This document shows, piece by piece, positions 16,042 through 25,774 of a DNA stretch of 43,512 bases. Every line of letters starts with the position of its first letter. Within the stretch, counting starts at the first letter, position 1. The stretch is from Acidobacteriota bacterium (lineage in GTDB: Bacteria; Acidobacteriota; Blastocatellia; Pyrinomonadales; Pyrinomonadaceae). The stretch is taken from NCBI GenBank assembly GCA_003222945.1, contig QHXM01000064.1:1-43512 (forward strand), read 5' to 3'. A program made the translations under genes and the position numbers. The notes beneath the pieces were generated by a model. That model did no database searches. It saw only the letters and a program-made list of their open reading frames with translations, and was not told where the DNA came from.

Positions 16042-19000
16042 TTAGAACTCAAACCTCAATCCAAACTGCATCACACGAGGAGTCCCTTGAATCTTCGTGA
16101 AGTTCGACCAGTTTGGCGGTGGCGTTGCCGTCTCAGGGTTAGCAACCACGCCGAAGCCTGTGCGGCTGGAATCTATTTTGCCGAAGTGCTGCGTGTTGGT
16201 TGCGTTGAAGACCTCCCAGCGGAATTGGAGTTTCTGACGCTCGCTCCATGGCATCTTGAACTCTTTGCTGAGGCCAAGGTCCAAGTCAACGTAGCCGGGC
16301 ATACGCAGAACGTTGCGGTCGCCTGTCTCACCGGGCATAGCGTTGCGCCAACTCTCGTAGGCAGTCGTCGGATCGCAGCCGAAGAGTTTTGGCGGGTCAA
16401 CGCCGCCGCGCGTCGGACAGGTCTCAATCGGCCTAACGCGGACGGCGCTCGACTGCGCATTCCAGTTTGTAGCCCAGCGTGCGTCGTCATAGGGCGAGAA
16501 GATTGGAAGGCCGGAGTTCCAGCGATAGATGCCGGAGAGTTGCCAGCCGCCCAGGACTCCGTTCACCCAGCGACCCGCATCGCCCAGAAGCCAGCGACCA
16601 CGCCCGATGGGAATCTGCCAAATCCAGTTGACGTTGATTATGTGGCGCACGTCGAAATCCGAACTGGCATAATTGTCTTGCTGCCGTATCGGGTTCAGTA
16701 TAAACGCAGTGCCGAAAGTCCCGCTCGTCTGAAGACCTGAAGCGTCATCCAAAGAGTGCGACAGCGTGTAGTTGAAATCGAGCGTCAACTTCTCTCCGAG
16801 GCGCTCGCGCAACGAAACCGTCATGGCGTGATAGTTGGATTTGCCAATAGTTCCGAAAGATGAGAGCGCGCCGTACTGCGACTGGTAGAAGAAGTTTGGA
16901 AGACCTCCTCTGGCAGCCGCACGGTCAATGTCGTCCTGCGTCTGCGTCCAGTCGTTGCTGTTGAAGATGAAGGCGTCGCCGAAGATGGCCTGCGTTGCGT
17001 TCGTGGCAAGACTGGCGCGGGATGAGCCTAAGAGTCTTGAAGCAAGGTTCGGGACCGCCGCGAACAGGTTCTCGAAATACGGGATGGCGGGGATGCTTTG
17101 TATGACAGCCTGCATCCTCGCTAGTGTGGCAGAGTCGGTGGCCGTCGAGCCAACGACGCCTTGCAATCCGAGGCTGCGGCGTAGGCTTTCAAGCATTCCC
17201 GCTGCCTTATACCAATCCAGGCCGGACTTCGGGTCAACTATATCGCTCAAGGCCATGATGTCGCGCGTAGCCAAAAGATGACGGCCTGCGCGCCCCACGT
17301 AAGAGGTCTGAAGCAGCAGACCGTGTGGCAACTGGCGCTCGAAGGTCAAGTTCCAGCTATAGTGAGTCGGCGTAACAAGATTCTCATCCAGAGACGATTC
17401 GATGCGACGCGAATTATCGCTCGGCTTGGTCTGCGGGAATACTAGATTTCCCGGCAACGTGATGCCCGGCAACACTCTAACGTCCTGCGTGTAGCCTGTG
17501 AAGAGTGGTCCGGGGGCGGTCGTCGTATTGAAAGTTCCGGCGGAGATGGTCGTGTTCGACGAGAAGCCCAAAGTGTTATTCGCGTCGAAGGTTACGGCCA
17601 ACTGCTCGCCGAAGTAGTCGTTGGTGATGGCGAAGCCGCCGCGAATGACAGAGCTAGTGGCTGAGCCTTCGTTTGACCCGAAAATCTTTCTGAGGAGTCC
17701 CTTCTTGAAGTTCGGAGACCATGCGATGGCTATGCGCGGCTGAAAATTGTTCTTGTCCCATTTGTACATGGGGTCGCGCCCGTTGGCCGGTCCAGACAGG
17801 TCTATCGTTATAGGCACGTTGTAATTCGTGCCCTGTTGAGCCGCTGCGAGCCTGCGCTGGAAATATTCGTCAAGCGGAATGTTCGGCTTGGTCTCGAAAC
17901 CGTTGGTCTCATAGACGGGTCGGCTCAGGCCGTAACGCAGGCCGTAGGTCAAGGTCAGGTTTGAATGAATCTTCCAAACGTCCTGACCATAAACGTCATA
18001 CTCTTCGGTCGCAAACTCGCGCACGCTCGGCGCTCCAGTAGGCAGCAGAGTTCCATCCTTGTCGAAGATGAACCTGGCGCTGTACTGCGTGAATCGACCT
18101 AACAGCGCTGCCGCAGCATTCTGCACGGACGAAGTAAAGCCTGACCCGATGGCCGAGAATCCGTTGATGGCTGTGGAGAGCGGAGTGCCTGAGCTTGCGT
18201 AGAAAGAAGGGTTAGTGATCGCAGAGTCGAAAGAGTTTGCGAAGTTGATTCGCTTGTTGCGCACCAGACGAACGTTCGTGCCGAACTGCACAGTGTGATT
18301 TCCAGCAAGCCAGGAGAAATCGTCCGTGAAGTTATGCACGGGCGTGATGCGCGTCAAATCGCGGTCGAAGTTGCGCGGGCTGAAGACGAAACGGAAGGAG
18401 ACGGCGTTCTCACGGGAGTCGCCCTGAATCGTGAAAGCCTCGCGCGTGTAGCCATAGCGGAAGTTGTTGACGTACTTCGTGCCGATTGTCCAGGTGTGGC
18501 CTGCGGCCAATCCCCAAGGGTGCGACCAGGTGCTTTCGAGCGGAGTGTCCGGGAAGGCTTGCGGAAAATCTGACGAAATCCCTAAGCCGCCGAAGAAGTC
18601 GTACTGTACGTTGACTCTGAGAAAAGCCGACTGTTTCTCATTAATCTTAAAATCGAAGCGGCCCGTGTGGGCGTTGAGCTTAACGGGAGTTGAAGCGTTG
18701 AAGCGAAAGCCCCCGGTGTTCAGACCGTCGCCGACCGTAGTATCGTTTGAAGGATACTTTGCGGAGGCTGCGGCCAACGCTGACACAGCAGCCGGATCGA
18801 CTCCGCCGAGGCTGGGGAAGATCGTGGCAAGCTGCGCAGCCGTCACGGTCGTAACAGCGCCCGAAGGACTCCTGTAACGAATCTCCCCGCGACCGAGGCT
18901 CGCAAGCGGAACGACCTCGACCACGCTCTTTCCGCTAGCGTCACGACGCCCTTCGTAGTTGTAGAAGAAGAACAAGCGATCTTTTATGACCGGCCCGCTA

Positions 19001-19920
19001 AGAGCGCCGCTAAAAGTGTTGCGCAGAAGCTTGGGGCGCTCGATCCCCGACCTGTTGTTGAAGAAATCGTTGGCAGTAAAGATTGTGTTGCGGTGATACT
19101 CAAAGGCCGAGCCGTGCCACTCGTTGCTGCCGCTCTTGGTCACAAGATTTATCTGCGCGCCGGAGGAACGACCGAGCGCCGCGTTCGGATTGCTTGTAGT
19201 GACGCGAAACTCTTCTATAGCTTCCGAGTTGAAGCGAAGCACTGTGTTGCGATCCGGCGAAGGGTCCTGGTCTGGAACTGAGTTTGAGCCTCCGCCGCCC
19301 GACGGACCACCGGGCCGGTTCGACTGAGCCTCGTTGATGTCAACGCCGTCCAGTGTAACGTTGGCCTGATCGGAACGCGCGCCTGCGACGTAACCTTCGC
19401 GCGTAACACCGGGCTGCAAGGTCAGCAGCGCCGTCACGTTGCGAGCCTCAAGCGGCAGTTGTGTAATCTGGCTTGAGATGAAGGTGTTGCCTATGCTCGC
19501 GTCCTGAGTGTTTACAACTGCCTCCGTACCGGCAGAGACCGTAACGGTCTCTGCGACGCTGCCGACCTCAAGCTGCGCATTGACCTCTGTAGGCTTGGTA
19601 ATGAGCGCGTGTATGTTGGTGATGGCGGCCTTCTTGAACCCTCTGGCTTCGACGTCAAGACGGTAATCGCCGGGTTGAATCAAATCAAAGCTGTAGTTGC
19701 CGCTCTGGTTTGTTGTCTGAGTACGAGCCGTATTCGTACCGATGTTTGTAAGCGTAACGGTAGCGCCCGGCACAACGTTACCCTGCGGGTCTGTGACAGT
19801 GCCGGACACAGAAGATGTGGTACTTGTTTGAGCAAGAGCATTGCTGAATGAGCAAAGCAGGAGGAGAAGCGCGCCAGCCAATAGACCAGCAGAGCCTCTC
19901 GGGAACCATCGTTTTGTCAT
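16042..19920 (-). CDS. Oar-like TonB-dependent receptor-type outer membrane protein
   Basis: A protein of about 1292 residues. The signal peptide (GSAGLLAGALLLLLCSFSNA) is followed by a carboxypeptidase-regulatory beta-sandwich (about 36-115, GTVTDPQGNVVPGATVTLTN), a plug-like region (about 120-270: ITQLPLEARNVTALLTLQPG, then AGARSDQANVTLDGVDINEA), and a long beta-barrel with alternating aromatic strands ending in VMQFGLRFEF with a terminal Phe, as expected for Bam-assembled barrels. These expanded receptors of Acidobacteriota take up unknown, probably carbohydrate or peptide, ligands. The start is ATG 19920, preceded by GGAGG at ideal spacing; a TTG four codons upstream is possible. A Gly/Ser-rich loop (RPGGPSGGGGSN) lies in the plug region. 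No TonB-system gene is nearby. Confidence 0.93.
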   Translation of the reverse strand: MTKRWFPRGSAGLLAGALLLLLCSFSNALAQTSTTSSVSGTVTDPQGNVVPGATVTLTNIGTNTARTQTTNQSGNYSFDLIQPGDYRLDVEARGFKKAAITNIHALITKPTEVNAQLEVGSVAETVTVSAGTEAVVNTQDASIGNTFISSQITQLPLEARNVTALLTLQPGVTREGYVAGARSDQANVTLDGVDINEAQSNRPGGPSGGGGSNSVPDQDPSPDRNTVLRFNSEAIEEFRVTTSNPNAALGRSSGAQINLVTKSGSNEWHGSAFEYHRNTIFTANDFFNNRSGIERPKLLRNTFSGALSGPVIKDRLFFFYNYEGRRDASGKSVVEVVPLASLGRGEIRYRSPSGAVTTVTAAQLATIFPSLGGVDPAAVSALAAASAKYPSNDTTVGDGLNTGGFRFNASTPVKLNAHTGRFDFKINEKQSAFLRVNVQYDFFGGLGISSDFPQAFPDTPLESTWSHPWGLAAGHTWTIGTKYVNNFRYGYTREAFTIQGDSRENAVSFRFVFSPRNFDRDLTRITPVHNFTDDFSWLAGNHTVQFGTNVRLVRNKRINFANSFDSAITNPSFYASSGTPLSTAINGFSAIGSGFTSSVQNAAAALLGRFTQYSARFIFDKDGTLLPTGAPSVREFATEEYDVYGQDVWKIHSNLTLTYGLRYGLSRPVYETNGFETKPNIPLDEYFQRRLAAAQQGTNYNVPITIDLSGPANGRDPMYKWDKNNFQPRIAIAWSPNFKKGLLRKIFGSNEGSATSSVIRGGFAITNDYFGEQLAVTFDANNTLGFSSNTTISAGTFNTTTAPGPLFTGYTQDVRVLPGITLPGNLVFPQTKPSDNSRRIESSLDENLVTPTHYSWNLTFERQLPHGLLLQTSYVGRAGRHLLATRDIMALSDIVDPKSGLDWYKAAGMLESLRRSLGLQGVVGSTATDSATLARMQAVIQSIPAIPYFENLFAAVPNLASRLLGSSRASLATNATQAIFGDAFIFNSNDWTQTQDDIDRAAARGGLPNFFYQSQYGALSSFGTIGKSNYHAMTVSLRERLGEKLTLDFNYTLSHSLDDASGLQTSGTFGTAFILNPIRQQDNYASSDFDVRHIINVNWIWQIPIGRGRWLLGDAGRWVNGVLGGWQLSGIYRWNSGLPIFSPYDDARWATNWNAQSSAVRVRPIETCPTRGGVDPPKLFGCDPTTAYESWRNAMPGETGDRNVLRMPGYVDLDLGLSKEFKMPWSERQKLQFRWEVFNATNTQHFGKIDSSRTGFGVVANPETATPPPNWSNFTKIQGTPRVMQFGLRFEF

Positions 19921-19932
19921 GGCGTCCTCCAA

Positions 19933-20369
19933 AAAGGTTGGTAAGGCTAAACTGAAAGTTTGTTGACGGTTCGGAAGTTGAAATACTTAGCGCGGCGTAA
20001 TACTAATAACAATGGCCGATAAAAGCAACAGTTTTTTGGACGATAATTCAATTATTTGTGAAAGTGGAAAGTCAGAGAAAGGCAGAATCCAGAATTCAGA
20101 AGTCAGAAGGGGAAAGGGCCGCGAGCCATTTTGTTTTACTCTGAATCCTGACTTGCGGACTCTCGAAATTCTTCATTCTATTTTTCCGTGTGATTGCTGA
20201 CAATTCGTGATAAGAGTTAAGCTATCAGCGCGGAGCATGTAACGCACTTTTCAAGTTTCGTTGAAGAAGAGAAAGAGGCACGAGGCGGAAAGCTGGAGCG
20301 CTCTACGCCTATTCGTGAAACTATCTAATCTTGCAAAGGCCATTCAGAACTGAAGGGAATGTTGGTCTG
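19933..20369. other. Divergent intergenic region, receptor versus pncA
   Basis: This 437-base spacer holds the word-repeat element at 20078-20185 and must contain promoters for the receptor (minus) and the NAD-salvage genes (plus). On the minus strand, near 20013-19985, TTGTTA and TAAGTA lie about 17 bases apart and could be the receptor promoter, but this is a weak match. The 62-codon frame at 20012-20200 is largely repeat sequence and is not called. Confidence 0.45.
20078..20185 (+). repeat. CAGAATN-word hairpin element, copy 1
   Basis: The left arm (about 20078-20109) is four to five heptamers of the type CAGAATC, CAGAATT, CAGAAGT. The core GGGAAAGGGCCGCGAGCC lies at 20110-20127. The right arm (about 20138-20185) is a degraded inverted copy with CTGAATCCTGACTT words. 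The core is shared with the elements at 20924 and 35068. Confidence 0.8.
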
Positions 20370-20924
20370 ATGTCGAATGAAAAGAAACGTGCATTGATTG
20401 TGGTTGATGTGCAGAATGATTTTTGTCCGGGCGGCGCGCTGGCCGTTCCACGCGGCGATGAGGTGGTAGCGCCGCTCAACAATCTGATCGAAGAATTTCT
20501 CTCGCGCGGTGAACCGGTTTATAAGAGCCGCGACTGGCATCCTCAGCGGACCAAGCACTTCGCAGCCTACGGCGGCACTTGGCCCGTTCACTGCGTTCAG
20601 GGCACACAGGGCGCGGAGTTTCATCCAGAGCTATCGGACGACCCTCGCATCGAAACCATCTCCAAAGGCATGGGCGACGAAGACAACTACTCCGCGTTTG
20701 ACGGAACTGATTTGGCGAAACGATTGCGGGAGCAAGCCATTGAGGAGGTCTGGGTCGGCGGCCTCGCCACAGATTATTGCGTTAAGAACACTGTGCTGGA
20801 TGCGCTGAAAGAAGGCTTCAAGGTCAAAGCCGTTGAAGAGGCAATGCGCGCCGTTGAACTTCAACCGGGCGACAATGAGCGCGCCATCGAAGAGATGAAA
20901 CGAGGTGGAGCGGAAATTGTTTGA
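20370..20924 (+). CDS. pncA: Nicotinamidase
   Basis: A 184-residue cytoplasmic isochorismatase-fold hydrolase that converts nicotinamide to nicotinate in NAD salvage. The catalytic triad is visible: Asp13 (VVDVQNDF), Lys99 (ISKGMG) and Cys137 (GLATDYCVKN). The metal site is Asp55, His57 and His63 (SRDWHPQRTKHFA). The length is normal for the family. ATG 20370 is taken as start because the family's conserved strand begins eight residues later; upstream in-frame codons have no start with a good ribosome-binding site. The next gene, pncB, uses the product; the two are separated only by a word-repeat hairpin that begins at the pncA stop. Confidence 0.95.
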   Translation: MSNEKKRALIVVDVQNDFCPGGALAVPRGDEVVAPLNNLIEEFLSRGEPVYKSRDWHPQRTKHFAAYGGTWPVHCVQGTQGAEFHPELSDDPRIETISKGMGDEDNYSAFDGTDLAKRLREQAIEEVWVGGLATDYCVKNTVLDALKEGFKVKAVEEAMRAVELQPGDNERAIEEMKRGGAEIV

Positions 20925-21033
20925 AAAGCAGAATACAGAATCCAGGAGTCAGAATTTAGAAGTGGGAAAGGGCCGCAAACCAATTCTTTCTTTTCTTCTG
21001 ACTCCTGACTTCTGTATTCTGAATTCTGCCTTT
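20924..21033 (+). repeat. CAGAATN-word hairpin element, copy 2
   Basis: The left arm (20924-20963) has heptamers CAGAATA, CAGAATC, CAGGAGT, CAGAATT. The core GGGAAAGGGCCGCAAACC is at 20964-20981. The right arm (about 20995-21033) is the inverted word array with one more heptamer than the left. The element starts on the last base of pncA and ends six bases before the pncB ATG. Confidence 0.9.
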
Positions 21034-21038
21034 GAAAA

Positions 21039-22496
21039 ATGGCTACACTAAACATTGATCGTTATCACGCCGCGATGGGCGATGCGTCTTACAAGGACGC
21101 GACGCGGCTTCGTGATAAATCTCTTAGCGAGGCGCAGGCGACCTTTTATGTAACGCAGCGTAAACTCAGGTTCGCGCCGTGTCTGGGGCATGAGCGGCTT
21201 GTGCATTCTTTGATTGAGAGCCAGATTGATCGCCCGCGCGTGCGCTTTCTCGAACAGGATCGCGGCGGATTGAAACTCTTCGCAGACGCCATAGAAGACA
21301 TGCACTTCGTTGGCGCTGTTCGCGCAGTTCGTCCCGCAACAATCGTCTTCGCGCAAGAGCCTTTCGCGGACATCACAGGACCATTCGGTCTGACGCAGGC
21401 GCAGGAGATAAAGTTCGAGCACGCGTTTGATCTTCCTATGACGACGGCTAGCCTAGCCATGCAGTTTCGCATGGCAGCAGAAGGTCGCTGGCTCTCAGAC
21501 TTTTCTTTACGCCGCAACGGAGACATTGAACGCGCCGTAGAGGTCGCAACCTACGCCTTCATAGGAGGCTTCAACGACACGTCGAACATGGAGGCGGCGC
21601 ATCGCCTGGACATCCCGGCGGTCGGAACTGAAGCTCACTACTGGCAACAGTCCTATCTGGAATTCATGTATGAGCCTGAGATTGAGCCGCGAACAGGGAA
21701 GCCAAAACATTTTGAGCAGGTCGCGTTCGAGCGCTGGCTAGATGCCAATCCGAATGGGACGACGCTTCTGCTCGATACGATTGATGTTCACATGGGAGCG
21801 GTTCACGCTGCTATGGCTGCGACTTCGACAGACGCGCGACGCCGCGCCTTCAAAGGCTTTCGCGTTGATTCGGGCGACCTGGCGAAATTGGGAAAATGGT
21901 GTCTCGAATTTTTTGAAGCGAACGGACTGCGCGGGCTGATGCCAATCCTGACGGGCGACCTCAACGTTGAAAAGTTGCAGCGCATCGTCGAAGAGTTTCC
22001 TGAAGCGGCAGGCTTCGGCGTGGGAACGAAATTGTCGAGCGAGGTGACGAAGATAGCTGGCGTCATCTTCAAAGAATGTCTGATTGAAAACCTGCCGACG
22101 CTCAAAGCCTCTAACTCACCCGACAAGACTACGCTCCCCGGTTACCTGCAAATCTTTCGCGGTGCGGATAAAAATGGAAACTATGTGCGGGACGTAATCG
22201 GCCTTGATGAGGAAGAGGTTGAGATTCCAGATGCCGTGCGCGTCGAGAGATTGCTCGTGCCATTCTGGGAGCATGGGCGCTACGACGCGATTCCATCCAT
22301 CAAGAAGCAGAAAGATTTTGTTGAAGAGCAGCGAGCACGCTTCACGGACATCAACAACTATCCTTGCGCGTTGAGCGACAGGCTACGCAAGTTGCGCGAT
22401 GGTCTTACAGAGAAGATGCGCGAAGACAATTCCGGCTGGCAAGATATTTTGAAACTCCCTGAAGACCTCGCACCGGAGATTGCCGGAAGAAAATAG
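21039..22496 (+). CDS. pncB: Nicotinate phosphoribosyltransferase
   Basis: A 485-residue NAPRTase that joins nicotinate and PRPP to nicotinate mononucleotide in the Preiss-Handler pathway. Family features: the N-terminal DATRLRDKSLSEAQATFYVT, FIGGFNDTSNMEAAHRLDIP (glycine-rich loop), GTEAHYW with the His phosphorylated in ATP-coupled members, LLLDTIDVHMG, FRVDSGDLAKLG, and a late GVGTKLSSE. Length is normal. No Shine-Dalgarno sequence precedes the ATG because the repeat element fills the gap. It probably forms a two-gene unit with pncA, unless the hairpin terminates or processes the transcript. Confidence 0.95.
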   Translation: MATLNIDRYHAAMGDASYKDATRLRDKSLSEAQATFYVTQRKLRFAPCLGHERLVHSLIESQIDRPRVRFLEQDRGGLKLFADAIEDMHFVGAVRAVRPATIVFAQEPFADITGPFGLTQAQEIKFEHAFDLPMTTASLAMQFRMAAEGRWLSDFSLRRNGDIERAVEVATYAFIGGFNDTSNMEAAHRLDIPAVGTEAHYWQQSYLEFMYEPEIEPRTGKPKHFEQVAFERWLDANPNGTTLLLDTIDVHMGAVHAAMAATSTDARRRAFKGFRVDSGDLAKLGKWCLEFFEANGLRGLMPILTGDLNVEKLQRIVEEFPEAAGFGVGTKLSSEVTKIAGVIFKECLIENLPTLKASNSPDKTTLPGYLQIFRGADKNGNYVRDVIGLDEEEVEIPDAVRVERLLVPFWEHGRYDAIPSIKKQKDFVEEQRARFTDINNYPCALSDRLRKLRDGLTEKMREDNSGWQDILKLPEDLAPEIAGRK

Positions 22497-22596
22497 ATTA
22501 ACCAATGGTCTGAATCCCTGCCCATCATTCAATAGAGCAATGCTTGCTCTTCCTCATAATATCTTTCCAATCGTCGCTCTACGCGTATCATTTATG

Positions 22597-22602
22597 TATA
22601 AT
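22597..22602 (+). promoter_or_regulatory. Possible -10 box of the M16 peptidase operon
   Basis: A perfect TATAAT lies 51 bases before the start codon at 22653, in an AT-richer stretch after the pncB stop. A matching -35 is not evident. A small stem (GAGCAA-TGC-TTGCTC, near 22535) just upstream could end the pncB transcript. Confidence 0.35.
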
Positions 22603-22652
22603 ATGTCCGTCTCCATTCAATCTATCAAGAAAGTTTCAGGAGTTTTTCTGCC

Positions 22653-24041
22653 ATGAGATTAATGATAATCGTCTCGCTCCTGTTGTGCCTGGCCTGCGCC
22701 AGTTTAGCGCAGCGCAGGCGACCTGCACCTGCGGCGCAACCTAAACAGCCGCCGACGGAGAAGAAGATATTTCCTTATCAATACACGATTGACGAACTGC
22801 CGAACGGGCTTCACTTGATTACGATTCCAACCGATTACCCGAACCTCGTAGCGCTCTACATAGTGGTCCGCACAGGCTCCAGGAACGAACCTGAGCCGGG
22901 CAAGAGCGGCTACGCGCATCTGTTCGAGCATCTGATGTTTCGCGGGAGCGAGCACTACACGGGCGAGCAGCGCAACGAGATTCTGAAGCGCGCCGGGGTG
23001 GACGATAACGCTTACACTACTGATGACCGAACGGTCTTTCACGAAGTCTTCTCTAAAGAAGATATGGACAAAATTCTCGAACTCGAATCGGACCGCTTCC
23101 AGCATTTGAAGTACGACCAGAACGGTTACAAGACAGAGACGAAGGCTGTGCTCGGCGAGTTCAACAAGAACAGCGCCAACCCTTCTGAAAAGATTTTTGA
23201 AGTCCTGCGCGCCGCAGCTTTCAAAAAACACACATACGAGCACACCACTATGGGCTTCATCAAAGACATAGAGGATATGCCCAATCAATATGATTACAGC
23301 CTACAGTTCTACAATCGCTACTATCGCCCGGAAAACACTTACATTACGGTCGTAGGCGACGTTCAGCACGACGCAGTGCTTGCGATGGTGAAGAAATATT
23401 TCGGCAACTGGCAGCGCGGAAACTTCAGTCCGCAGATTCTCGGTGAGCCTCAGCAGACCGCGCCGCGCGAAGAGCACATTGACTGGCCTTCGCCAAGCTT
23501 GCCTTACGTTGATGTTGCGTTTCGCGGTCCGGCTTATTCAGACACTGAAAAGGATCACGCCGCACTTGACTTGCTTCAATCTTATGCCTTCGGAGAAAAC
23601 TCGGAGCTTTATCAAAAACTTGTTCTTAAAGAGCAGAAGGTTGACTCTCTTGACACTTCATTCTCGGATCGCCTGGACCCGGAACTCTTCTACGTCGAGG
23701 CGCGCGTCAAAGACGAGAAGGATATAAATTACGTGCGCGATCAAATCCTTGCGACCTTCAAACGCTACACGACGGAGTTGATTCCGCAGGACAAGCTCAA
23801 CCAGACGCGCTCGCGTATGCGTTACAGCTTCGCGCTCTCTTTGAATAGTTCCGAAGCGATTGCGAGCACGCTCGCAGAATACATAGCCCTGCGCGGCACT
23901 CCTGAGACGATCAACAAGCTCTACGCGCTCTACGATCAGATAACGCCCGAAGACATTCGCGCGGCGGCTGCAAAATATTTCGTTGACAACAACCGGACCA
24001 TCGTCACGCTCACCTCGAAAGCTAAAGGAGGCGCGGAATGA
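22653..24041 (+). CDS. M16 zinc metallopeptidase, catalytic subunit
   Basis: A 462-residue exported peptidase of the M16 (pitrilysin/processing-peptidase) family. The inverted zinc motif HLFEH (His89, Glu92, His93) is intact, and the distal Glu lies in TKAVLGEFNKN (about Glu169). It carries a signal peptide (LMIIVSLLLCLACASLAQ). Its size fits the about 50-kDa M16B class that works as a pair with a non-catalytic partner. AGGAG lies 10 bases before the ATG. The stop overlaps the start of the next gene by four bases (ATGA). Function in the periplasm is likely peptide degradation; substrate unknown. Confidence 0.93.
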   Translation: MRLMIIVSLLLCLACASLAQRRRPAPAAQPKQPPTEKKIFPYQYTIDELPNGLHLITIPTDYPNLVALYIVVRTGSRNEPEPGKSGYAHLFEHLMFRGSEHYTGEQRNEILKRAGVDDNAYTTDDRTVFHEVFSKEDMDKILELESDRFQHLKYDQNGYKTETKAVLGEFNKNSANPSEKIFEVLRAAAFKKHTYEHTTMGFIKDIEDMPNQYDYSLQFYNRYYRPENTYITVVGDVQHDAVLAMVKKYFGNWQRGNFSPQILGEPQQTAPREEHIDWPSPSLPYVDVAFRGPAYSDTEKDHAALDLLQSYAFGENSELYQKLVLKEQKVDSLDTSFSDRLDPELFYVEARVKDEKDINYVRDQILATFKRYTTELIPQDKLNQTRSRMRYSFALSLNSSEAIASTLAEYIALRGTPETINKLYALYDQITPEDIRAAAAKYFVDNNRTIVTLTSKAKGGAE

Positions 24042-25681
24042 TGAGAGGTTGCAAATCACAATCGGTAAAATCTCTGAGTGTCATAACAATGACGCAAGCC
24101 GTCGTAACCATTCTTGCTATGTTTCTAATTCTTTTCGGACAGACAGCCTTTGCGCAAGATGACCAGACCATTAAGCCGCCAACCCGTAGTGCTGTTGGCG
24201 CTGCGCGCTCATCATCTAAACTGCCTGCGAAGGAAAAGCCTGCGAGCGCGGCAGCAGGAACAATCGCAAGCGTGCTTGAGCCGAACCGCTCGCCGCTCGT
24301 CACATTCCGCATACTCTTTATGACAGGCTCTGCCTCAGACCCGAAGGGCAAAGAGGGAGTTGCAGCTTTGACGGCAGCTATGCTTGCGGAAGGCGGCTCT
24401 CGCCAGATGTCTTACGACCAGATAACAAATGCGTTCTACCCTATGGCAACATCTTTCAGCTACCAGATTGATAAAGAGATGACAGTCTTTACGGGCACGA
24501 CGCACGTTGACAATCTGGACCGTTACTACTCGATCATCAGCCAGATGCTTCTTGATCCGGGTTTTCGCCCGGAGGATTTCACGCGACTGAAGGAAGAGGC
24601 CGTCAACTTCCTGAAAGTCTCTCTGCGCGAAGGCAACGACGAGGAGCTTGGCAAAGAGCAACTCTACAACATCATCTACGCGGGCCACCCTTACGGCCAT
24701 CACAACATGGGAACTCTGAGCGCGCTCGAACACATTACGATAGACGACGTGCAAGCTTTCTATCGTCTGCACTACACGCGGGCGAATCTCGTCTTAGGTT
24801 TAGCGGGCGGCTATCCTGCGGGCTTTGTTAAGAAGGTTGAGGCGGATTTCAATAAGCTTCCCGCAGGTCGGCCTGAGAGCGTGAAGTTCAATGCGCCGAA
24901 GGTTGATCCGGGAATGCGTATTGAGATAGTTAAGCGCGACACGCGCTCCGTCGCAATCTCTCTGGGCTTCCCCGTTGATGTCACGCGCAAGGATAAGGAT
25001 TGGCCTGCGCTCGCTATTGTCGCTTCATACTTCGGACAGCATCGCTCGTCAAATAGTTACTTGTATCAGCGCTTGCGCGAACTTCGCGGTCTGAACTACG
25101 GCGACTACGCCTACATAGAATATTTCCCGCGCGGCATGTTCCAGTTTCAGCCGGACCCGAATCTTGGACGCCAGCAGCAGATTTTCCAAATCTGGATTCG
25201 TCCCGTAGAGCCGCAGAACGGACACTTCGCTCTGCGCGCGGCGCTCTATGAATACGACAAGCTCATCAAAAACGGCATGTCGCAGGAAGCATTCGAGGCC
25301 ACGCGACAGTTTCTCTCAAAGAACGTGAATGTCTTGACCGCAACGCAGGACGCGCAGCTTGGCTACGCGCTGGACAGTCGCTACTATGGCATCCCCGACT
25401 TCAACTCTTACATGCGCGACCGGCTATCGAAGTTGACGCTCGCGGAGGTGAACAACGCCATACAGCGTTACCTGAAATCGGACCGTATGCGAATCGTTAT
25501 GATCACGAAAGATGCTGAAGGTTTGCGCGACGCGATAATCAACAACACGCCTTCGCCGATTAAGTACAACGCGCCGCGCCCCGCAGAGATACTAGACGAG
25601 GACAAGGTGATTCAGGTTTACAAGATCAACGTCAAGCCTGAAGACGTGGCGATTGTTCCGGTGGAGAGAGTGTTCCAGTAA
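24038..25681 (+). CDS. M16 family peptidase partner without zinc motif
   Basis: A 547-residue exported M16-family protein. It has the two-lobed M16 fold signatures (a first lobe with FMTGSASDPKGKEGVAALTA and AGHPYGHHNMGTLSALEHIT; a second lobe with SYLYQRLRELRGLNYGDYAY, the Arg/Tyr-bearing element). The segment that should hold HxxEH reads GVAALTAAMLAEGG, so the subunit cannot bind zinc there. This matches the regulatory subunit of M16B heterodimers, in which it supplies substrate-binding residues. A signal peptide follows a longer n-region (QAVVTILAMFLILFGQTAFA). GGAGG sits about 7 bases before the ATG, and the four-base overlap with the catalytic gene suggests a 1:1 ratio. Confidence 0.92.
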   Translation: MMRGCKSQSVKSLSVITMTQAVVTILAMFLILFGQTAFAQDDQTIKPPTRSAVGAARSSSKLPAKEKPASAAAGTIASVLEPNRSPLVTFRILFMTGSASDPKGKEGVAALTAAMLAEGGSRQMSYDQITNAFYPMATSFSYQIDKEMTVFTGTTHVDNLDRYYSIISQMLLDPGFRPEDFTRLKEEAVNFLKVSLREGNDEELGKEQLYNIIYAGHPYGHHNMGTLSALEHITIDDVQAFYRLHYTRANLVLGLAGGYPAGFVKKVEADFNKLPAGRPESVKFNAPKVDPGMRIEIVKRDTRSVAISLGFPVDVTRKDKDWPALAIVASYFGQHRSSNSYLYQRLRELRGLNYGDYAYIEYFPRGMFQFQPDPNLGRQQQIFQIWIRPVEPQNGHFALRAALYEYDKLIKNGMSQEAFEATRQFLSKNVNVLTATQDAQLGYALDSRYYGIPDFNSYMRDRLSKLTLAEVNNAIQRYLKSDRMRIVMITKDAEGLRDAIINNTPSPIKYNAPRPAEILDEDKVIQVYKINVKPEDVAIVPVERVFQ

Positions 25682-25771
25682 GGTAAAAGGAAAAAGGTAA
25701 AAGGCAAAAGGGAAGATGAGAGGCACGGCTCTTTCTCTTCCCTTTTGCCTTTTACCTTTTTCCTTTTACCT
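25681..25771. repeat. Perfect 36-bp inverted repeat of AGGNAAA heptamers; bidirectional terminator
   Basis: Arms 25681-25716 and 25736-25771 are perfectly complementary over 36 bases around a 19-base loop. Each arm is five heptamers of the form AGGTAAA, AGGAAAA, AGGTAAA, AGGCAAA, AGGGAAG. The left arm shares its first base with the stop codon of the M16 partner, and the right arm ends three bases before the stop of the convergent barrel gene. It therefore fills the whole convergent gap. Confidence 0.95.
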
Positions 25772-25774
25772 TCT

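Noticed and set aside
16087-16740. A 217-codon plus-strand frame inside the TonB-type receptor
   Set aside because: Antisense shadow of a clear barrel-coding region; no recognisable protein features.
20012-20200. A 62-codon frame between the receptor gene and pncA
   Set aside because: Much of it is the CAGAATN word repeat; translation of the repeat is not evidence of a gene.
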